A stretch of DNA of 64,000 bases from contig CAIIXF020000006.1 of the NCBI GenBank assembly GCA_903813345.2, positions 17,674,348-17,738,347 of the forward strand. The letters run 5' to 3'. The stretch's first letter is position 1. Each line of letters begins with the position of its first letter. Under the pieces are notes generated by a model. The model had not been told where the DNA came from. It searched no databases and was given only the letters and a program-made list of their open reading frames with translations. The translations under genes were made by a program, and so were the position numbers. Below are positions 60,088-64,000 of the stretch, piece after piece. This DNA is from Owenia fusiformis. Its lineage: Eukaryota > Annelida > Polychaeta > Sabellida > Oweniidae.

Positions 60088-60765
60088 CCTTTAGCGTCCG
60101 CCGAGACTAAAATGTCTCTCACAACTGCCGGCGGACCCGTACGCCCGATTTCAAACTTTTAAAAACTTTACTTTTTCGCGCCATTCGTATTGTCCTATTA
60201 GATTGCCCGATTTATTCAGTGCCTAACATGACTTCCTGTTGACCTAGAAATGGCGATATTTCGAAAAATAATTCTCAATTCAACAATTTAAACAGTGTTT
60301 TAGTCGTTTTTAGTGAACGAATCGTACAAAATGGTGGACAAATACGATCACAACGAAAATGTGGAGGAAATAGATTACGATTTCGAGCTCTTTAGGCTCT
60401 TGGAAGCCGATAACGGTCATCGAAAATAGAAACTAGAATATTTTCTGAATTGAAAAATTGAACATTCGATCGCTGCAAATTCAGATTTGGATTCTGTTCA
60501 GACGAAGAGGCGGAGCGGCGGATTCCGGAGGAGTATTCATGGTATATTTATGCCTAGTCGTGTTAATGTACGAAAAAATTCATGAGAACATTTTTTTTCA
60601 TGAGCCAGGCCACTGTATCTTCCCTTTGTGAAAATTTTATCCAGATTCATTCAGTAGTTATTGAGATATTAATTATTTAGTCCAGGCATATCATTTTTTG
60701 CACTCTTTGAAAAATAAGCCAGTTGCGTGGGATATATTTGCTGAAATAAGGCAGCATGGTAAAGG
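60088..60765 (+). mobile_element. piggyBac-like element with TTAA flanks
   Basis: Left end CCTTTAGCGTCCGCCGAGAC and right end ...GGTAAAGG lie between TTAA at 60084-60087 and 60766-60769. Left subterminal ccgccgagac...gccggcgg words form inverted repeats. At 678 bases it is an internally deleted, non-autonomous copy keeping the 5' part of a gene (60331-60429). Confidence 0.8.
60331..60429 (+). pseudogene. Truncated N-terminal frame of a piggyBac-type transposase (tentative)
   Basis: Thirty-two codons start MVDKYDHNENVEEIDYDF and end LLEADNGHRK before TAG. It is an acidic N-terminus of the kind found at the start of piggyBac-like transposases, in the right place after a TTAA-CCTTT end, and DNA after it (caaattcagatttggattct) continues coding-like text in another frame. 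The catalytic DDE region is missing, so it is not functional. Confidence 0.45.
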
Positions 60766-60769
60766 TTAA

Positions 60770-61847
60770 ATTACTCATGTAAGGCTTGTATCACTTGTTT
60801 CTTCTGTTATTGCTGATACCATAGGCTTTCAATGTAATCATTGTAGTGTCACAGAGCAACAGAGCATGACACCTCAACATTCTCTCTTAAAATCTGTAGA
60901 AGCATCTTCACTTCTGAAGAAAATAGAAATCTCTTGACATTAAGTTAAATTATAGATTGCATGCTCTTAATTTGAAGGATTTGTTAGAATATGAGATTCT
61001 GAGTATAGGCAAACAGGTGGCATTCTACACGATGCTTGTAAGCAGATGGATTGAAAAATAAGAAAATATCTAAATGTCTTAAAAGTATATAGACTCCTGT
61101 TAACTAGTATATACATTCAAGGTTACATTTAAAAGCTCAATGTCATATTTAAAAGGTCAATTTTGTGAGAAGTGGTGAACATTTTGGTATATGAATTTTA
61201 TTCATAAGGGAGGGATGTACCAGAATATGTCATATTATATAAGGAATTTTAATATATTTAATGTGACATCAGGTGTGACATCTGTCTTAGAACCTGCCTG
61301 TGTCAAGTTAACCCTAACACTGTGCCTACATTGCACTGCCTGCCTGAGATTTACTTAATGAAAGATAACACCTCAATATCAATGCTCAGTGTCTGTAATT
61401 ATGTAAAAGTAGAAGTGATTTGAAAATATTGTGAAGATAAGACAAGAAGGAAATCAAAAATGAGTTTGTTTGCCGGTTAGTGGAACATGCCAGTCATTGA
61501 AACAATTTCTTAACACTAGCGGATCTAGGGGGCTCTAGGGGGGATCCAGGAGCTTTTCTTCACGAAGTCACTCATTGTCATTGAATTGTGGGATAATGCT
61601 CAGTTTGTCCCAAAATTGCGCTCTATTTTCAAACATTTTGAGGTCCACCCTCCATAGCATACGCTGAAGATTCATTCTCGCGCATTTTTCGGATATATTA
61701 GCACTCCCTTTAGCACAAAATCCTGGATCTGCATATGCTTAATCAGAGAGAAACGTGTTAATCATGATTATGCTTTTAGTTAATTATATGGTTTTGTAAC
61801 TGAATCATTACTGATTCAAAGTCTTTGACAACATTTCAATGGTATTC
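60770..61847. other. No gene recognised
   Basis: Contains gcggatctagggggctctag near 61520, a fragment of a widespread G-rich repeat type. No exon. Confidence 0.5.
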
Positions 61848-61856
61848 AATGTTAAA

Positions 61857-63578
61857 GGGTTTACGAAAAACACCAACCGCCGACCACCGACCAGTCACTC
61901 TCCACAGTTGGTAGGGGTCACACGGTTAACCGTGGCCCGCGGTTACCGCGGTTCTAACCTCCACGACGGTTAGCCCGTACACTATATTGAAAACCGCGGT
62001 TCTTGAGCAGAGAGAACCGTGAACTTTTTCAGAACAATAAATTTGAACTCGGCATTTAACCTAATTTCAGACTCTCATATAATGCCAATTAAACAAAACA
62101 TCATCTGGAATCGTTTATCATCATCCAATTATGCAAATCATACCTGATAGAGACGGAAAGTCACAGAAACAATCCGAAAATGTTGATAAATTTTCGTCAC
62201 CATATTGACCCGAAAGTTAGCTAAATAAAACGCGCGAACCCAATCAACCGACCTAGAGAGGAATTAATCCGAATTATATGTTATGTTTTTCGATAAATCC
62301 ACGTACTAGACCATGAAGTTATCATATTATTTAATATCATATTCCCTTTTTTGCGCAAAATTTATTTGTATTTTCATTTTTCACGAATAATGCAAAACAA
62401 CTCTAATGAACTCTTGTAAGGAACTGATGTATCTGGAATTGCAAGCACTTGGGTTCTGTAGGTTTGCTTAATGTAGGTGAACTGTTTTATCTGTTGAAAA
62501 GACATGAACGTTGATCATGCAGATCAATAGACAATAGATAAGGAATTTTATGTTTGTTCACTTTGTAATTGTGTGAAACTTGTTCTAAGAACACTTACTA
62601 AGAACAATAAAACACTCTGACACACTCAGTATATTTTCTGATTTTTGGGAAAATTCCATATCTTTTCGCTCATTCACGAGGCCCGTGAGAACCGCAATCA
62701 GAACCGAACCGAAATGTAAAATGCAATAACCAAACCGAACCGTGAAATCTCAAACCGTGTGACCCCTAACAGTTGGGTACATGTGGTCGGTGGTCGGCTG
62801 ACTGTCTTTTACATAAAGATGAAAAAATGCAAAATTAGAAGTAAAACTAAAACTGGGAATCCAATGACTATAGTGCCTTTACTAGGTCGTGATTTAAAAA
62901 CGTATAATTAATCATTTCAAATCACAATGAAAACGTTACATCGTCGTGGTGTGTTATGTCATATTTTTAAGTGATGTTTCAGTTGTTAGAAGACCAATTT
63001 CATCCTGGTTAGTCACTTTGGAAAAAAACGCACATAACATTGCATTAAGTTCATTCATATGAAACGCAATAACAAAAACACACAAACATCGTCGATGTTG
63101 ACGTCGTAACGTTATGTTTGATTTCTCAGTTAGCTTTCTAATGGTGTACTGAAATGGTAAGTCACTTTTAATCCCGATAAGAGAACGCATGTAACATTAT
63201 ATCGTGTTCAGTATTCAGTAGGTTATGACGATAACAAATCATTTTTGTTTCGAAATTGTTAAATTTCAGTAAAAAATTAGGATAGATTCCCGTAGAAACG
63301 ATAGGTTGGTTAATGATAGGTTAGGACCTAAGGCAGAATAATTAATCGAGAGGAGACGGTCATGCCCAATTTGTTTGCTTGCCATTCGTTGCAAGGTACA
63401 AAATCGGTAAAAAACGTTGCCTAGTCCAACGATTGACATTCAAAATCAAATTATTAATATTTTAAGGCTACAAATATGTTCGGTCTTTTACACATTTTCT
63501 TCAAACCCTGTTTTGAGGCTACCAGCGGAAAACACCGACCGGTCGGTGGTCGGTGGGGTCGGTCTTTTTCGTAAACCC
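61857..63578. mobile_element. Mutator-like element with 9-bp duplication, carrying a nested hAT
   Basis: The ends GGGTTTACGAAAAA (then gaccaccgaccrgtc words) and complement TTTTTCGTAAACCC are flanked by AATGTTAAA at 61848-61856 and 63579-63587. A 9-base duplication is typical of Mutator-like elements. After removal of the nested hAT and one copy of its duplication the element is about 857 bases, non-coding, with ggtcggtggtcggc repeats at both ends. Confidence 0.85.
61912..62768. mobile_element. hAT-like element nested in the Mutator-like element, duplication ACAGTTGG
   Basis: The ends TAGGGGTCACACGGTTAACC and complement (...AACCGTGTGACCCCTA) are flanked by perfect ACAGTTGG (61904-61911 and 62769-62776). 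Subterminal regions are full of aaccg/ccgcggt words on both sides. The 857-base body has no transposase frame. Confidence 0.9.
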
Positions 63579-63587
63579 AATGTTAAA

Positions 63588-64000
63588 TAATTCTAATTTA
63601 TTGCATGGCTGTTGAATGCATCTTGCTTCATCAAGCTTCGGACCTATCCTCATAGAACGTAGTGATTGAGCGTGGGAACCGACGATGGTTGAATGTAGAA
63701 CATTATACTTTATAGTATGACATGTACCTAGCGAAGCATTTGGATAGAAGTCAATGGGAAAGTTAGTGGGCTACATCTCCGTCTCTTGAAAGCCCATGCC
63801 CCGATATAGCCTACTTACCTCCTTTTGATATTAAATTTCTGTAATATCACAATATCACAAAGTTATGTTTCATTTCAATCAAATTCTACTCACACGCAGA
63901 TGTGTGACGTCATTTATACAAAGCAGCTATTGAAGTAAAGGTATATAATACATCAGTTATGTCACTATGACGTATAATATGCCTTCGTCCTTGCCCAAAT
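63588..64000. other. No gene recognised
   Basis: End of window, no exon seen; TGACGTCA at 63905-63912 is the only motif noted. Confidence 0.5.

Overview
This window reads as AT-rich nuclear DNA from an animal, most likely a marine invertebrate. The grounds are spliceosomal exon signals, many short DNA transposons with eukaryotic target-site duplications, long-period satellites, and dispersed repeat families of a style I associate with mollusc and other marine invertebrate genomes (Tctg/Tccg arrays behind a gctcac...gtgagc stem, and arrays carrying inverted AAAATGGC/GCCATTTT words). The phylum is an inference from style, not from a marker gene. There is no operon, phage, CRISPR or prokaryotic gene. 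Nearly all open frames of 60-150 codons lie in satellites, in transposon arms or in AT-rich intergenic sequence, and do not look like proteins.

The only convincing exon of a cellular gene is a 72-base, phase-2 exon at 58827-58898 (+) encoding one leucine-rich repeat, so at least the right-hand part of the window is probably intron of an LRR gene. Two weak tRNA-like, SINE-type sequences (22953-23024 + and 32656-32725 -) are the only RNA-gene-like features.

The rest is a dense, partly nested landscape of non-autonomous DNA transposons whose ends can be placed to the base. They are: a 3.07-kb foldback element with 6-bp duplications (4635-7705); a TTAA-flanked element with AGGG ends (8671-11537); a CCATGG-rich palindromic block between two direct flanking repeats (14807-17435); a piggyBac-like element carrying a reverse-transcriptase-like fragment (17893-18209); a hAT-like element with a perfect 8-bp duplication (18759-19646); two copies of a GTACCCT-ended MITE (22094-22425, 40473-40834); a GC-rich TA-flanked MITE (25577-26074); a 4.3-kb foldback element with ~490-bp arms (42695-47010); two pogo/Tc1-like elements (51593-52903, 55310-55546); a piggyBac-like element (60088-60765); and a hAT nested inside a 9-bp-duplication, Mutator-like element (61857-63578).

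Satellites occupy much of 23.9-32.1 kb, 34.2-35.5 kb and 38.8-39.5 kb. They include a 53-bp satellite of about 25 copies, a ~74-bp satellite of about 9 copies, and a two-monomer higher-order repeat of about 685 bp. Stretches with nothing recognisable are listed as 'other'.
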